A stretch of 64,000 nucleotides of DNA from Cyclina sinensis (GCA_012932295.1 JAAONU010000010.1:27153348-27217347), one strand, 5' to 3'; positions 44,586-56,759 are shown, numbered from the stretch's first letter. The notes: generated from the sequence alone by a model not told the origin. Numbers and translations: made by a program.

Positions 44586-44963
44586 GTCCAGCTGAAATAA
44601 TAAAAACAGTTGCAAATGCATAAGATGACATTTCTATTTAATTATGTATTTGACATACATTTATCTAACTACACAGTTTGATTTTGTGTTTGCTAGGGTT
44701 TTCAATACTTGTTTAACAAATCATTAAAAGATGTTGATGTTTTCTATGCTCAGGCTATATTGAAAAAAGGCACAAAAACCCGATGATGTATGTACTTGTT
44801 TAATACATAAACATTTCTGTGTGTTCTTTCATATTTATGATGTTTAAATGAAAAACAATTATGTATATTGTATCTTTTGACCATCGTTTTGGATTAACAA
44901 AGATTCAGCATCATGTTATTTTGTATTTTGGTTAGATGAATGTTTGTTAGATGTTTGTTTTTT
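44586..44963. other. no gene seen
   Basis: AT-rich spacer between repeats, with short frames only. Confidence 0.4.
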
Positions 44964-45812
44964 TATGCCCCCGAAGGGAGGCATATAGTTTTTGAACTGT
45001 CCGTCAGTCCGTCCAAAAAATTTAACATTGGCTATAACTTTCTTATTAGTAAGTGGATTTACTTCATACTTGGACACAACACCCCTTTGGACAAGACCTT
45101 TCCACTGACCTATATTTATTTGACCTTGACCCCTGAATGACCTTTACCTTGAAGATCCAATTGTCCAAAAACTTTAACATTGGCAATAACTTCTTTAATA
45201 GTAAGTGGATTTACTTCATACTTGGACACAGCACCCCTTTGGACAAGACCTTCCCACTGACCTATATTTGTTTGATGTTGACCCCTGAATGACCTTTACC
45301 TTGAATATGCAATTGTCCAAAAACTTCAACATTGCCCATAACTTCCTTATTAGTAAGTGGATTTACTTCATACTTGGACACAACACCCCTTTGGACAAGA
45401 CCTTCCCACTGACCTTTAATTATTTGACCTTGACCCCTGAATATCCAATTGTCCAAAAACTAATATTTGGCCATAACTTCCAAATTGGTAAGTGGATACA
45501 CTTCATACTTAAACACAGCACCCCTTTGGACAAGGCCTTCCCACTGACCTATATTTGTTTGACCTTGACCCCTAATGACCTTCACCTTGAAGATCCAATT
45601 GCCAAAAAACTTTAACATTGCCCATAACTTCCTTATAAGTAAATGGAATTACTTCATACTTGGACACAACCCCCTTTGGATAAGACCTTCCCACTGACCT
45701 ATATTTATTTGACCTTGACCACTGAATGACTGGTTCTCTGTTCAAAGGTCAAAGCACCACGTTCGGGGGCATTGTCATCTTACAGTGACAGTTCTTGTTT
45801 CCACTGATATAA
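44964..45812 (+). repeat. dispersed repeat bracketed by ATGCCCCCGAAG / TTCGGGGGCA
   Basis: It opens ATGCCCCCGAAGGGAGGCAT, then ATAGTTTTTGAACTGTCCGT. It has about five internal units near 130-145 bp (TTAGTAAGTGGATTTACTTC, CTTGGACACAACACCCCTTT, CCACTGACCTATATTTATTT, GACCTTGACCCCTGAATGAC). It closes GTTCGGGGGCATTGTCATCT, then TACAGTGACAGTTCTTGTTT. The ends are inverted relative to each other. The overlapping ORFs are artefacts of the units. Confidence 0.88.
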
Positions 45813-46195
45813 GGCCTTCTTTAAAGGCCTTTATTTTGACATGTACAATTGTTTGTGTACACTTTTACAGTCATGTATGACAGTTGAATAATACCATGTA
45901 TAATGTTATCCACCTCCCCTTTAAAGAAGTAGAGCATATGTTGTTTTGCAATTGTCTTTCTGTACATTCTAGGACCATCTGGTTTCCTATCAAAAGATAA
46001 GGAGACTTGATACTTGGTAGGCATCAGGAGTAGTGTACCACCCTTATTTTTGGTTCCATTCTTCGAAGTTCAGGGTGACAAGTGCCTGCAATATGAAAAT
46101 GCTTTTCTATCAATGAATCGAGAGGACCTTAAACATTAAAGGATGATTGGGTATGATGAGTAGGAAACCCCACCACACCGCCCTGCCCCGCTTTT
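45813..46195. other. no gene seen
   Basis: Short spacer between repeat blocks; a 67-codon minus frame (45821-46024) has no recognisable domain. Confidence 0.4.
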
Positions 46196-48216
46196 TTAGC
46201 TCACCTGAGCATGTAGTGCTCATGTGAGTTTTTAGGATCGGTGGTTGTCCATCGTTCGTCCGTCAGTCGTCAGTCCGTCGTCAACATGTTTAAACGACAT
46301 CTCCTCTGAAACCACTGGGCCACATTTAATGAAACTTGTCTGGGATGTTCCTTGCATGAAGCTCTACCAGGATAGTTCAAATGGTTCCAGTCATTTGCTT
46401 TGCTGGGTCACTGGAGCTAAAAACAGATTTTTAAAGTTGGATCTTAAAAAATCTTCTTCTCTGAAACCGCAAGGCCTGGAGCTTAGATATCTGGTATAAA
46501 GCAGTATCTAAGGGGCCTCAACCAAGTTTGTTCAAATTATAATCCTGGGGTCAAAACTGACCCCAACCCAGGGGTCAGTTGATTTTACATAGAGTAATAT
46601 AGGGAAAACTTAAAATCTTTTTGTCAGAAACCACAAGGCCTAGAGTTAAGTTGGTGTGCAGCATTGTCTACAAAGTTTGTTCAGATCATGGCCTCTGGGT
46701 CAAAAATGGCCCCGCCCCAGGGGAAACTTGTTTTTAGCTCACCTGAGCCTTTTTGCCCATGGTGAGCTATTGTGACCGGAATTTGTCCGTCGTCCGTCAA
46801 CAATTTCATTCAAACAACATCTCCTCTGGGCCAAATTTGATGAAACTTGCCTGGGATGTTCCTTGCATGAAGCTCTACCAAGGTTGTTCACAGAATTCAA
46901 TTCCATCAAGAACTCTGGTTGCTATGGCAACTTAGAGGAAAAAAATGAAAATCTTCTTGTGTAAAACCACAAGGCCCTGAGCCTTAAGATTTGGTATGTA
47001 GCAATGTCGTGTGGACCTTTCCCAAATTTGTTCAAATTAAGCCCCTGGGATCAAATTTGGCCCCTACCCGGGGGTCATTTTTTTTTACATAGGCTTATAC
47101 AGTAAAACTTTAAAAATCTTCTTGTCTGAAACCACAAGGTCCCGAGATCTAAGATTTGTTATGTAGCATTGTCTTGTGGACCTCTACCAAGTTTGTTCAA
47201 ATTATGCCCCTGGGGCCAAATTTGGCCCTACCCCGGGGGTCAACTTATTTTACATAGGGAGAACTTCTTGTTTGTACAGAATATGAGATCTTTGAATATC
47301 TTCAGTTAGAAAATGTAATGTTGCATCTGATGTTTGCTTAACGGTAGACCCTTAGGCAAAGTACTCAGGTGAGCGATCCAGGGTCATCATGGCCCTCTTG
47401 TACATAGAGTTATAGGAAAAACTTTGCACACATAGAACAAACGAAAAATCTTCTTGTCAGAAACCGTAAGGCATAGAGCTTAGATATTTAGTATGTAGCA
47501 TTGTCTAGTGGACCTCTACCAAGTTTATTCAAATTATACCTCTGGGGTCAAATTTGGCCCCACCTTGGGGTAATTGGTTTTACATAGGCTTATGTAGGAA
47601 AACTTCGAAAATCTTCTTGTCTGAAACCACACGGGCCTTAGCCTTAAGATTTGGTATGTAGCATTGTCTAGTGGACCTCTACCAAGTTTGTTCAAATTAT
47701 ACCCCTTGGGTCAACTTTGGCCCCACCCTGGGATCATTGGTTTTACATAGGCTTATATAGTGAAAACTTTGAAAATCGTCTTGTAGAAGGAGAGGTCGTT
47801 TCTATGATTTCTAGCTCAAGTTCGAATATGGGCCATCTGGGTTCAAAAACTAGGTCACAGAGCCCAAAAATAGAAAAACCTTGCTAACACTCTAGAGCTT
47901 ACATTTTCAGTCAAAATATCCCAGAAATTTGTCAGAAAGGTTGTTTTGATGATTTCTAGCTCAAGTTCGAAGATGCGTCATCTGGGGTCAAAAACTATGT
48001 CACATAGCCAAAATATGGAAAAACCTTGTTAACACTCTAGAGGCTACATTTTCAGTCCAAATAACCTGGAAATTTGTCAGAAAGATTGTTTCAATAATGT
48101 CTAGGTCAAGTTTGAATATGGGTCATCTGAGGTTAATTAACCAGGTCCATAGCAACTTTCTTAAAAGAGTCATATTCAGGTGAGTGATGCAGGGCCATCA
48201 CGGTCCTCTTGTTTTG
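46196..48216 (+). repeat. compound block of CAGGTGAGC-family repeats
   Basis: Two openings, AGCTCACCTGAGCATGTAGT (46198) and AGCTCACCTGAGCCTTTTTG (46737), each followed by a GTCCGTC run. There are about nine diverged units near 160 bp (AAACCACAAGGCCT, GGACCTCTACCAAGTTTGTT). Closings CAGGTGAGCGATCCAGGGTC (47369) and CAGGTGAGTGATGCAGGGCC (48178). One copy appears nested or tandem with another. No coding capacity. Confidence 0.88.
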
Positions 48217-48985
48217 AGGTCCAGTGATTCTTATTACAGAACAGAGGAACATGATGATAGCAATATTTTGTGGGGTTTTTGTTGTTGTTTTTTTCCTAAG
48301 TGTCAAAATCAAAGGAATGGGCACTTTGAATTTGATGAAAATGACTTGATATTTATATACATATTTAAAAAAAATACCGAAGTTTCAACTTGTGAAGAGG
48401 GGACATGCATATTTTATATATGTGTCAGACTGACATCTCTTGTTTAATGATGTGCCTTGTTTTAAAGTTACTTAAATTGTGGGCAGTGCATCAAACAATC
48501 AAATGCTAGACTGAATGTAACTGATTAAAAATGGAATACACTTCCATTAGTATAGAAAGTTCTTATAATGAAATACCGGTACTTTTCATATGCATTTAAG
48601 GCACTGAAGCAAAAAGTAGATATTTCTAGTAGCAAATTTCCTGTTTAATTGAGTAAACTAACTGTTTGTTATCTGTTATCAGATTATTATTATGTTTTAT
48701 AAGTTTATTATGTGTACTTTAAAATTAAAAAGCAACACAGTGTTGCTATAAATATAATTGTATCGATCAGTTTGTGTAAATATGTACAATTGTTACAACA
48801 TTGCAATATTCGTGAAATGATTCTTTGTACCATTTATGCACAAAATAAATAATATTATTGGAAGTATGATGTACTTTGTCCATTATTTACAAATAAGTAC
48901 CCAGTATCCAGTAAGCACTGGAGACATTGAAGCATTGTGTATGTTAACATGCTAATTCTGAACGAATATACAAAAATGTTACAGC
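48217..48985. other. no gene seen; AT-rich spacer
   Basis: AT-rich with no convincing exon; short frames only. Confidence 0.4.
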
Positions 48986-49152
48986 ATATTTAGACCCGGC
49001 CATCATGCCTTGAAATCTTGGTTCATACGTCCATGAGCCATTTTTAGACTCAGCCATCTTGCCTTGAAATCTTGGTCTATGCCTACATGAGCCATTTTAG
49101 ACCCAGCCATCTTGCCTTAGAATCTTGGTCTATGCATGCATGAGCCATTTTC
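48986..49152 (+). repeat. about 60-bp tandem repeat, three copies
   Basis: The unit is TTTTAGACCCAGCCATCTTG, CCTTGAAATCTTGGTCTATG, CCTACATGAGCCA. Three copies differ by a few bases and small indels. Confidence 0.9.
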
Positions 49153-49756
49153 AGCTTGATTTTTTTGAAGAAAAAAATCGAGCTATTGCTACAGTCATGG
49201 TGTCCTTGCTGTTTCTGTTGCCGTTTCCGGTCCCTTAAACTTTTAACAGTGATCAAACTGTTTTTATTTCATAATGGAGTGTCTTTATATTTGGACACAA
49301 CAACAATTAAGTACACCAGACTTACCTTGACCTTGACTCATAAATGACCTCCACCCTAAAGGTCAAATTATTTAATTTTGCTTATATTGGTCATAACTTT
49401 GTTACTTATTGTTGGACTTGATTCATACGTGGACAAAAAACACTTATGACAATACCAACATATTGAATATTTCAAGTATGACCTTGACCTTAAATGACTT
49501 TGATCGTCAAGGTATTATTATTGAATTTTGCTTAAATAATCATAAATTTGTCATTTATTTGCAGATTTGATTCATACTTGGACAAAACAATTGACAGGTT
49601 CAATTATTTAAATATGACCTTGACCTTAGAATGACCTTGAACCATCAAGGTCATATTATTGAATTTTGTTTTAATAATCATAAAGTTGGTATTTATTTAC
49701 AGATTTGAATCTTACATGGACAAAACAGTACTTATGACAAACTAAAAGGTTGAATA
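49153..49756 (+). repeat. diverged dispersed repeat (TGACCTTGACCTTAAATGAC type)
   Basis: Units of roughly 125 bp with GGTCATAACTTTGTTATTTA, GATTTGATTCATACTTGGAC, AAAACACTTATGACAA and TATGACCTTGACCTTAAATG. It precedes the 157-bp array and resumes after it (51121-52700), so that array appears to interrupt it. Confidence 0.75.
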
Positions 49757-49759
49757 ATT

Positions 49760-51110
49760 ATGTATGCCCCCAAAAATGGGGGAGACATATTGTTTTTCCC
49801 CTGGTTGTCCGTCCGTCCGTCCGTCTGTCCGTCCGTCTGTCTGTCCATCACAAAATCGTGTCCGCTCTGTATCTTCCAAAGCCCTTGAATGATTTTTATG
49901 AAACTTGGGTCAGATGTTCACTTCATCAAGGCGACGTGCAGAACCCACTTTGCGGGTGTGGTGTCTCAAGGTCAAGGTCACACTTGGAGGTTAAGTGTCA
50001 AATGCAACAAAATCGTGTCCGCTCTGTATCTTCAAAAGCCCTTGAAGGATTTTTATGAAACTTGGGTCAGATGTTCACCTCATCAAGGCGACGTGCAGAA
50101 CCCACTTTGCGGGTGTGGTGTCTCAAGGTCAAGGTCACACTTGGAGGTTAAATGTCAAATGCAACAAAATCGTGTCCGCTCTGTATCTTCAAAAGCCCTT
50201 GAAGGATTTTTATGAAACTTGGATCAGATGTTCACCTCATCGGGGGAGACATATTGTTTTTCCCCTGGTTGTCTGTCTGTCCGTCTGTCCGTCACAAAAT
50301 CGTGTCCGCTCTGTATCTACCAAAGCCCTTGAAGGATTTTTATGAAACTTGGGTCAGATGTTCATCTCATCAAGGCGACATGCAGAACCCACTTTGCAGG
50401 TGTGGTGTCTCAAGGTCAAGGTCACACTTGGAGGTTAAATGTCAAATGCCACAAAATCGTGTCCGCTCTGTATGTTCAAAAGCCCTTGAAGAATTTTTAT
50501 GATACTTGGTTCAGATTTTCACCTCATCAAGGCGACGTGCAGAACCCACTTTGCTGGTGTGGTGTCTCAAGGTCAAGGTCACACTTGGAGGTTAAATGTC
50601 AAATGCCACAAAATCGTGTCCGCTCTGTATCTTCAAAAGCCTTTTAAGGATTTTTATGAAACTTGGTTCAGATTTTCACCTCATCGGGGGAGACATATTG
50701 TTTTTCCCCCGGTTGTCTGTCCGTCCGTCTGTCCGTCACAAAATCGTGTCCGCTCTGTATCTACCAAAGCCCTTGAAGGATTTTTATGAAACTTGGGTCA
50801 GATGTTCATCTCATCAAGGCGACATGCAGAACCCACTTTGCAGGTGTGGTGTCTCAAGGTCAAGGTCACACTTAGAGATTAAATGTCAAATGCCACAAAA
50901 TCGTGTCCGCTCTGTATCTTCAAAAGCCCTTGAAGGATTTTTATGAAACTTGGTTCAGATGTTCACCTCATCTGAAGGCGACATGCAGAACCCACTTTGC
51001 GGGTGTGGTGTCTCAAGGTCAAGGTCACACTTGGCGGTTAAATGTCAAATTTTACAATCGTCTGATTCAATACTGCCTGCAGCAACTGGCTGGGGGGAGA
51101 CATATGTTTT
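49760..51110 (+). repeat. 157-bp tandem array with a 444-bp higher-order unit
   Basis: It begins TATGCCCCCAAAAATGGGGG then AGACATATTGTTTTTCCCCT and a GTCCGTCC run. Units start at CACAAAATCGTGTCCGCTCT (about 49850, 50007, 50164, 50294, 50451, 50608, 50738, 50895), spaced 157, 157, 130, 157, 157, 130, 157. The 130-bp spacings are where the unit is cut and GGGGGAGACATATTGTTTTT plus GTCC repeats are inserted. It closes near GGGGGGAGACATATGTTTTT. The overlapping ORFs of about 100 codons are artefacts of a stop-poor unit. Confidence 0.95.
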
Positions 51111-52720
51111 TGTTCAATCGAAAACCATTTCTAGTTCACGGAATGATCTTGACTTTAGAATAACCTTGCCTATCAATTTTTAGTTACTGTATTTTGTTTA
51201 AAATGTCATAACTTTGTTATTCATTCATGGATTTGATTCATACTTCGATAAAACGACACTTATGAAAAAACCGACATGTTGCATTTTTTAAGTGTTGCCT
51301 TGACCTTGAAAACTACCTTGACTGTCAATGTCAACTTATTTAATTTTCATTTATTTACAGATTTTATTCATACTGAGACAAACAACACTTATGAAAATAA
51401 TGGCACGTTGAATTATTTAAGTTTGACCTTGGCTGTCAAGGTCAAGTTAATGAATTTTGCTTAAATTGCCATGTAACTCTGTCATTTATGGACCGATTTG
51501 ATTCATAAAGGGACAAGGCAACACTTAAAACAAAACCGACATGTGGATATATTGTCTTCATACTTGAACATAACTACCCTTTGGACAATACCTTCAAGAA
51601 AATCAAACTGGACTTGACCATGACCTTTATTTGACCTTGACATTAAATGTCGAATTTTTAATTTTGCTAAAATTGACCAAAACATTTTTGACAAAAGCCG
51701 CATGTTGAATTATTCAAGTATGACAATGACCTTAAAATGACATTGACTATCAAGGTCAAGTTGCTGAATTTTGCTTCAACTGCCATGATTCATCCTTGGA
51801 AAAAACAACATTGAGAACAAAATAGACATGTTGACTAATTCGAAAATGAGATGACCTTCAAAATGACCTTGACAGTGTTAATTTAGTTGCCTACATCTTT
51901 GCTATTAATGGATGTATTGTCTTCTTACTTGGACCTTACTACCATTTGGACAGTTCCTTCAAGAAGGCTAAATTGAACTTGACTTTGATCTTTTTTTGAC
52001 GTTGACATTTGTGGTTATATTATTGAATATTGCTCAGTTTTGCACCAACAATTATGACAAAATGATGTTGAATTATTAAAGTATAACCTTGACCATTATT
52101 TGTCATTGAGCTTCAAGATCAAATTATGGAATACTGCTAAAATTGGCCACAAAACTTATGACAAAACCGACATGCTGAATAATTCTAGTATGACCTTGAT
52201 CTTAAAATGACTTTGACCATCAAGGTCAAGTTATTGAATTTTACTTAAATTGGCATAACTTTGTTATTTATGGACAGATTTGATTCATACTGGGAGAAAA
52301 CACTGAGAACAAAACCGACATGTTGAATAATTCAACTATGACCTTGACCTTTAAATATTGAACTTTGAATATTGTTGAAATTGGCCATAACTGTTTTGAC
52401 AAAACCAACATGTTGAATTATTCAAGTATGACCTTGAGCTTGAAATTACCTTGACCGTCATGAGCAAGTTGTTGAATTTTGCCTTTACTTTGTTTTTAAT
52501 AGACGAATTTAAACATACTGGGACAAAACAATGTTGAGAACAAAACAAAACATGTTGAATTATTTCAGTATGTCCTTGACCTTCAAATGTCTTTGATGGT
52601 GATAAAATTGGCTATTTCTTTGCTATTCTTTGCTAAGGATAAATTGTCTAACTACCCTTTGAATAATACCTTCAAGAAGGTTAAACTGAACTTGACCTTG
52701 ACTTTTAATACCCACGCACA
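51111..52720 (+). repeat. diverged dispersed repeat, continuation
   Basis: About nine to ten decayed units with GAATTTTGCTTAAATTG, TTGATTCATAC, GACAAAACCGACATGTTGAA and TATGACCTTGACCTT. No coding content. Confidence 0.75.
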
Positions 52721-53159
52721 ACAAAGTTGGAATCAGCTTGTCCGTCTTTGGTGATCGGTCTTCAACTGGATAGCATATTAGACAATAAATGGTAAGGTAG
52801 ATATACTCAAATTGATATATCTATTTAAGATACATTGGAGGACATGCTTACTAAATTCAAGAGAAATCCTGCATTGAGCACACACTCATTTGAGTTCTAG
52901 AATCAGAAATCAATCCATTATAAATACCTGTATTGTACAGGCCTACCGCTAATTTAATGGTCAAAAACAAATATATGTAAAGGGTGATATAATATCCAGT
53001 GAAAGTGCAATTCATTCCTTTCTCTTTCTATATATATAATACTAGATTATGTCCCTGGGTTCTTTCTTACAAATCATTTACAAACAAAAGAATATGCCTC
53101 GGTGCTATTTGTTCATGTGATACCGGTAATCAGATTCACTTGATATAGTGCGTTATTTT
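52721..53159. other. no gene seen
   Basis: A short (TA) run at about 53031-53040 and otherwise unremarkable DNA. Confidence 0.4.
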
Positions 53160-53590
53160 GAAATGTGCATTTTAAGAATGTCAACCCCAAAAGAAACCAA
53201 GCCCCATTTCTGTTGCAGAAATATTCCCCCCCCCCCCCCCCCCCAAAAAAAAAAAAAAAACCCGTTTCTGAGGAACACACTCCCCTTCAGACGCAAATGT
53301 ATTATGCGAGTGCTGTTAAGACAGTTGTGTCCAAGGCACTCTCTGTATATAATCCTGGAATTTGTCCCGGGACTCTCTCTTAATGATCATTTAAAATTAG
53401 AAAAAAACATTCCGGATGCTATTTTTTCATTCTGTTTTAGTGCCTTATATCGAAACATTCGTTTTAAGAATGTCAACCCAAAAAGAATCCAAGCCCCATA
53501 TCTGGTGCAGAAATACCCCCCCCCCCCACACACACACACAAAAACCTTTTCCAGACGAGGCAGTTAAAGACACTTGTCTCCATCTCGGTT
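53160..53590 (+). repeat. 293-bp direct duplication with C/A homopolymers
   Basis: The segment with AAGAATGTCAACCC, then CCAAGCCCCAT and TGCAGAAATA, occurs at about 53172 and 53465. In both copies it runs into a poly-C tract (a long C run at 53226-53245 followed by a run of A; a shorter C run at 53516-53527 followed by CACACA). Confidence 0.85.
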
Positions 53591-53999
53591 TCTTTGTAAA
53601 CCTGGACAGGGGGTCGAACGTTATTTTGTTCGATAAAATTTGAAGTGAGGCAAAAAGGTTTGATGCACTAAAATGGCGAAAAAATGAAAGCGAAAGTAGG
53701 TAAATGATCTTTTATTTCATAATATTCTATATTTTATGCTACTGTGCGTTTGAAACACCACATGCAGTCGGCAAAGAACTTATCTGTGTCTGATTGTAGA
53801 AATGAAAACAAGACATTCAACAGGATAGGAAAGTTATTAAATGTATTAATGGTTACGAATGTAAAGAACTTGTTCACATGTCTTAAAAAGAGCACGACTG
53901 GGCGGAGAATGATATGCCCTAAGGGTGTTTTTTCTAAGTATGATGCATTTGTGATATAAGGGAGGAAACCTTAGGCTTTGAAATTAAATGATTTGCTTT
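53591..53999. other. no gene seen
   Basis: A 71-codon frame at 53744-53959 (+) has no recognised domain; its ends lack a clear splice context. Confidence 0.35.
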
Positions 54000-54520
54000 A
54001 AATTCAGAATCTTTTGACCTTTGACCTACTGACCCAAAAAAACAATGGGGTCATTCACTCAATCTGTGCAACCATTATATGAATTTTGAAATCTCTATGA
54101 AAACTGGTTTTCGAGTTGCAGAGTGTAAATGATTCTAAACATTTAGTTCACTGTGACCCTGACCTTTGACATACTGATCCAAAAATGTATAGGGGTCATC
54201 CACTCAATGTGTGCAATCATGATATAAAGTTTGAAGTCTCTATAACAAATGATTGTAAAGTGACATGGCGGAAATGGTTTTCAATGTTAAGGTCACTGTG
54301 ACTTTGACCTTTGACCTACTGACCCCAAAATCAGTAGGGTCATTCACTCAGTGTGTGCAACCATTACATAAATTTTGAAGTCTCTAAGACAAGTAACAGA
54401 GTTAAATGATTCTAAACATTTTATGTCACTGTGACTGTGACCTTTGACATATATATATATAGGGGTCATCCACTCAATGTGTGCAATCATGACATAAAGT
54501 TTGAAACAGCTTATGGCCCC
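54000..54520 (+). repeat. about 145-bp tandem repeat, four units
   Basis: TGACCTTTGACCTACTGACC, AGGGGTCATCCACTCAATGT, GTGCAACCATTA and AAATTTTGAAGTCTCTA recur four times with moderate divergence. Related in motif to 26181-26870. Confidence 0.85.
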
Positions 54521-55642
54521 AGTTCTGAGTTACCTTTTCCAAGGTTACATGGCTTTGCTTGGCAGCTAGCGTCAATTCAACTTCATTGGTACATATGTTG
54601 CCTATTTCTTCTCAAGTCCTTTATTTATCACAAGCTGGATTATCATCGAAATCATACTCCCCGCAGCGGTTACTTCCCCTGATCAGTACAGATAGCGTGA
54701 CGTAACCGGTGCGAGGAGTGTGCATCGAAATAGGCGATAACTGTCGTCTGCTTAATTTCATTAAGGGCTTAATAGTAATTGTAGTGGCTATCTGCAGCAC
54801 AAAGCACACTTTAAAATATCAGTGACTAGTTTGACGTTGTAAAATTAGCTCTAATTCTACTTTTGCTTTGAAAAACACATATTTTCGCGACGTCAACACT
54901 ATCATAACTCAAATTGTTCTTTGCCCTTAAATCGTTTCATTTTTTTTTTTGTTGGTTCTTGGTCTCGGGGGTGGGGGGGGGGGTGGGGGGGTCGAGGTCT
55001 CGGACCGATTGAGATTTCAAAATTTTAGGAGCCCTGGCTGGATAATATGGACTTAATACTTTCCAAGTTAAATCCCTTTCACTGGATGCCACTTGCTATT
55101 ATAGCAGCTGCACAACCATGCACTGTAAATTGAAGAGCAGGACAAATCAACAAAAAGACAATGATTATACAACACAAGTTTTATTTAAACACAAAAGGCA
55201 TTTTAACTTGTTATGCACTCATGTTATGACAGTATTTTAATTTTTTTGTATATTAGATTGATTTAATAAACAAAATGACATATTACAAAGAGTTAGATCC
55301 CTGTCAGAAATTAGGTAAAATTTTTCAAATTTGAAATTCTAATGAATTACATCTAAATATTTTTAATGTAATCATTTCAAAAATATAAAGCAATAGGCCT
55401 ATTATTTATATCTTTCCTAAAGCAAAGTATGTGTATAAAAAATTTCTTGAAAATAACTCTATCTTGGTTGGGCAATCAGGATAGGGAAATAAAATTTCTA
55501 AAAATCTTACTCCAGAGTTTGAGGATATTTATAGTTTTAGTTCTTTCACAATCTTTCAATTTTTGTTCTTTTCAGCCTGGGCTATAGCCCATATTTGATG
55601 TTTAATTTTCACCCATGGCAATGATGCCAAAGCTGTACTTAC
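54521..55642. other. no gene seen; G-rich tract at 54967-54991
   Basis: GGGGGTGGGGGGGGGGGTGG plus GGGGG is a strong candidate for quadruplex formation (+ strand). A moderately GC-rich patch lies at 54650-54760 (CCGCAGCGGTTACTTCCCCT, GTGACGTAACCGGTGCGAGG). The rest is AT-rich. Confidence 0.5.
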
Positions 55643-55762
55643 CTCTCTGAAGTAAAGTTACATCTGCCTTCAATGGTAGTTTGCCAAATCTCAAAGAAAG
55701 CTTTATCAGTGGTTTCAATAGTAGCTTTTCCTTGACAGACCACATCTTCTTCTCTTTTTTCT
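55643..55762 (-). CDS. candidate internal exon of an unrecognised minus-strand gene
   Basis: On the minus strand, acceptor AAATTTTGCAG|AG and donor GAGAG|GTAAGTACAG enclose 120 bases. One frame is open throughout and reads EKREEDVVCQGKATIETTDK, then AFFEIWQTTIEGRCNFTSE; the other two have stops or poor composition. The composition is protein-like, unlike the repeat-derived ORFs nearby. I do not recognise the family. It enters with two bases carried over and leaves with two. The exon at 56704-56759 is phase-compatible. Confidence 0.45.
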
Positions 55763-56199
55763 CTGCAAAATTTAAGACACAATAACACTAAAAATTCTGG
55801 AAGCCATTGTTGAGTTAAACAGTTATGAAAATAATTATTCTTTTGTCATAACACTTCTTGAACATTTGAAAATACAAAACATTTGTCCTTCCTAATACAG
55901 AATGTTTGTAACGGTATTCCTTAACATAGACATCTAGCAAATGAAAAGATAATCATGGCGAGTGAATGCATGGGTTGGTGCTTTGTGCCTTTGTTATGCT
56001 ACCCTGGATAATGTTTTGGCAGTTAGGTTTTTGTTCAACTATTTATGATTAATAACCAACAATAGCCTCATGCAGTCAAGCCTTCAAACTACTGACAGCT
56101 TTTCAACATGAATCAGTCAAATAAAGGATGTCGACTAAAATTGAATTGTAAAGAAGTAATAGTATAAAGACTTGATACAATACAACCAGTACATGTTAT
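55763..56199. other. no gene seen
   Basis: AT-rich, no exon or repeat recognised. Confidence 0.35.
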
Positions 56200-56690
56200 A
56201 ATTAAAGGGTGTTGCCCTTGGAAAAAAATACAAGAAATCGGTAGAACCTATGGATGCTCCCCGAATAAATGCCGATTCAAAAAGGGCTATTGTTTAATAT
56301 GTATTTATTTAAAGTATGAAAAATAACAAAGGGCAATAACTCCTAAATTATGCAAAACAGAGTTACGGTTCTTGCACGATGCACTTTTCCTCATAGAGAT
56401 CTATCTACTTATAAAGTTTCAAGTTGATAACTCTTATACTTTAATAGATATGCCCCGGACAAAAAATAAGTATAACAAATTTCAAAGGGCAATAACTCAA
56501 AAATTAATAAAGCAAGAGTTATGGTTCTTGTGCACTGCACTGCTTCTTAATGAGATCTAACTACCTATGAAGTTTGGTCTTGATATCTCTCATAGTTTTT
56601 GTGTTATACTTATGACAGACGGACGGGACGGACAGATGGCCAAAGCGGCAACTATATGCTTGCCCTTTGGGGTGCATAATAACCCACCAT
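56200..56690 (+). repeat. dispersed repeat (GGGCAATAACTC type)
   Basis: Two units of about 170 bp share AAAGGGCAATAACTC, AGAGTTA(C/T)GGTTCTTG and CATAGAGATCTATCTACTTA. The block ends GACGGACGGGACGGACAGAT, then ATGCTTGCCCTTTGGGGTGC. GGGTGTTGCCCTT near 56206 is inverted relative to the closing TTGCCCTTTGGGG. Confidence 0.75.
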
Positions 56691-56703
56691 TTCTTCTTTT
56701 TAC

Positions 56704-56759
56704 CTTTTTTCTGCCAATTGTAGAATCAGACGAGTCAGATGAATCATCATGTACAGCTC
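56704..56759 (-). CDS. weak candidate exon (56 bp) upstream of 55643-55762
   Basis: On the minus strand, TAACTTTTTCAG|GAGC and AAAAAAG|GTAAAAAG enclose 56 bases. One frame (ELYMMIHLTRLILQLAEK) leaves two bases over and so joins 55643-55762 in its open frame. Another frame gives acidic AVHDDSSDSSDSTIGRKK, which looks more like a real disordered segment but is not phase-compatible. The plus strand is also open here after a good pyrimidine tract and TAG at 56723, so strand is uncertain. Confidence 0.22.

Noticed and set aside
49750..51183. Cluster of overlapping roughly 100-codon genes
   Set aside because: All are shifted readings of the same 157-bp repeat (157 is not a multiple of three, so each unit changes frame). 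No independent coding signal.
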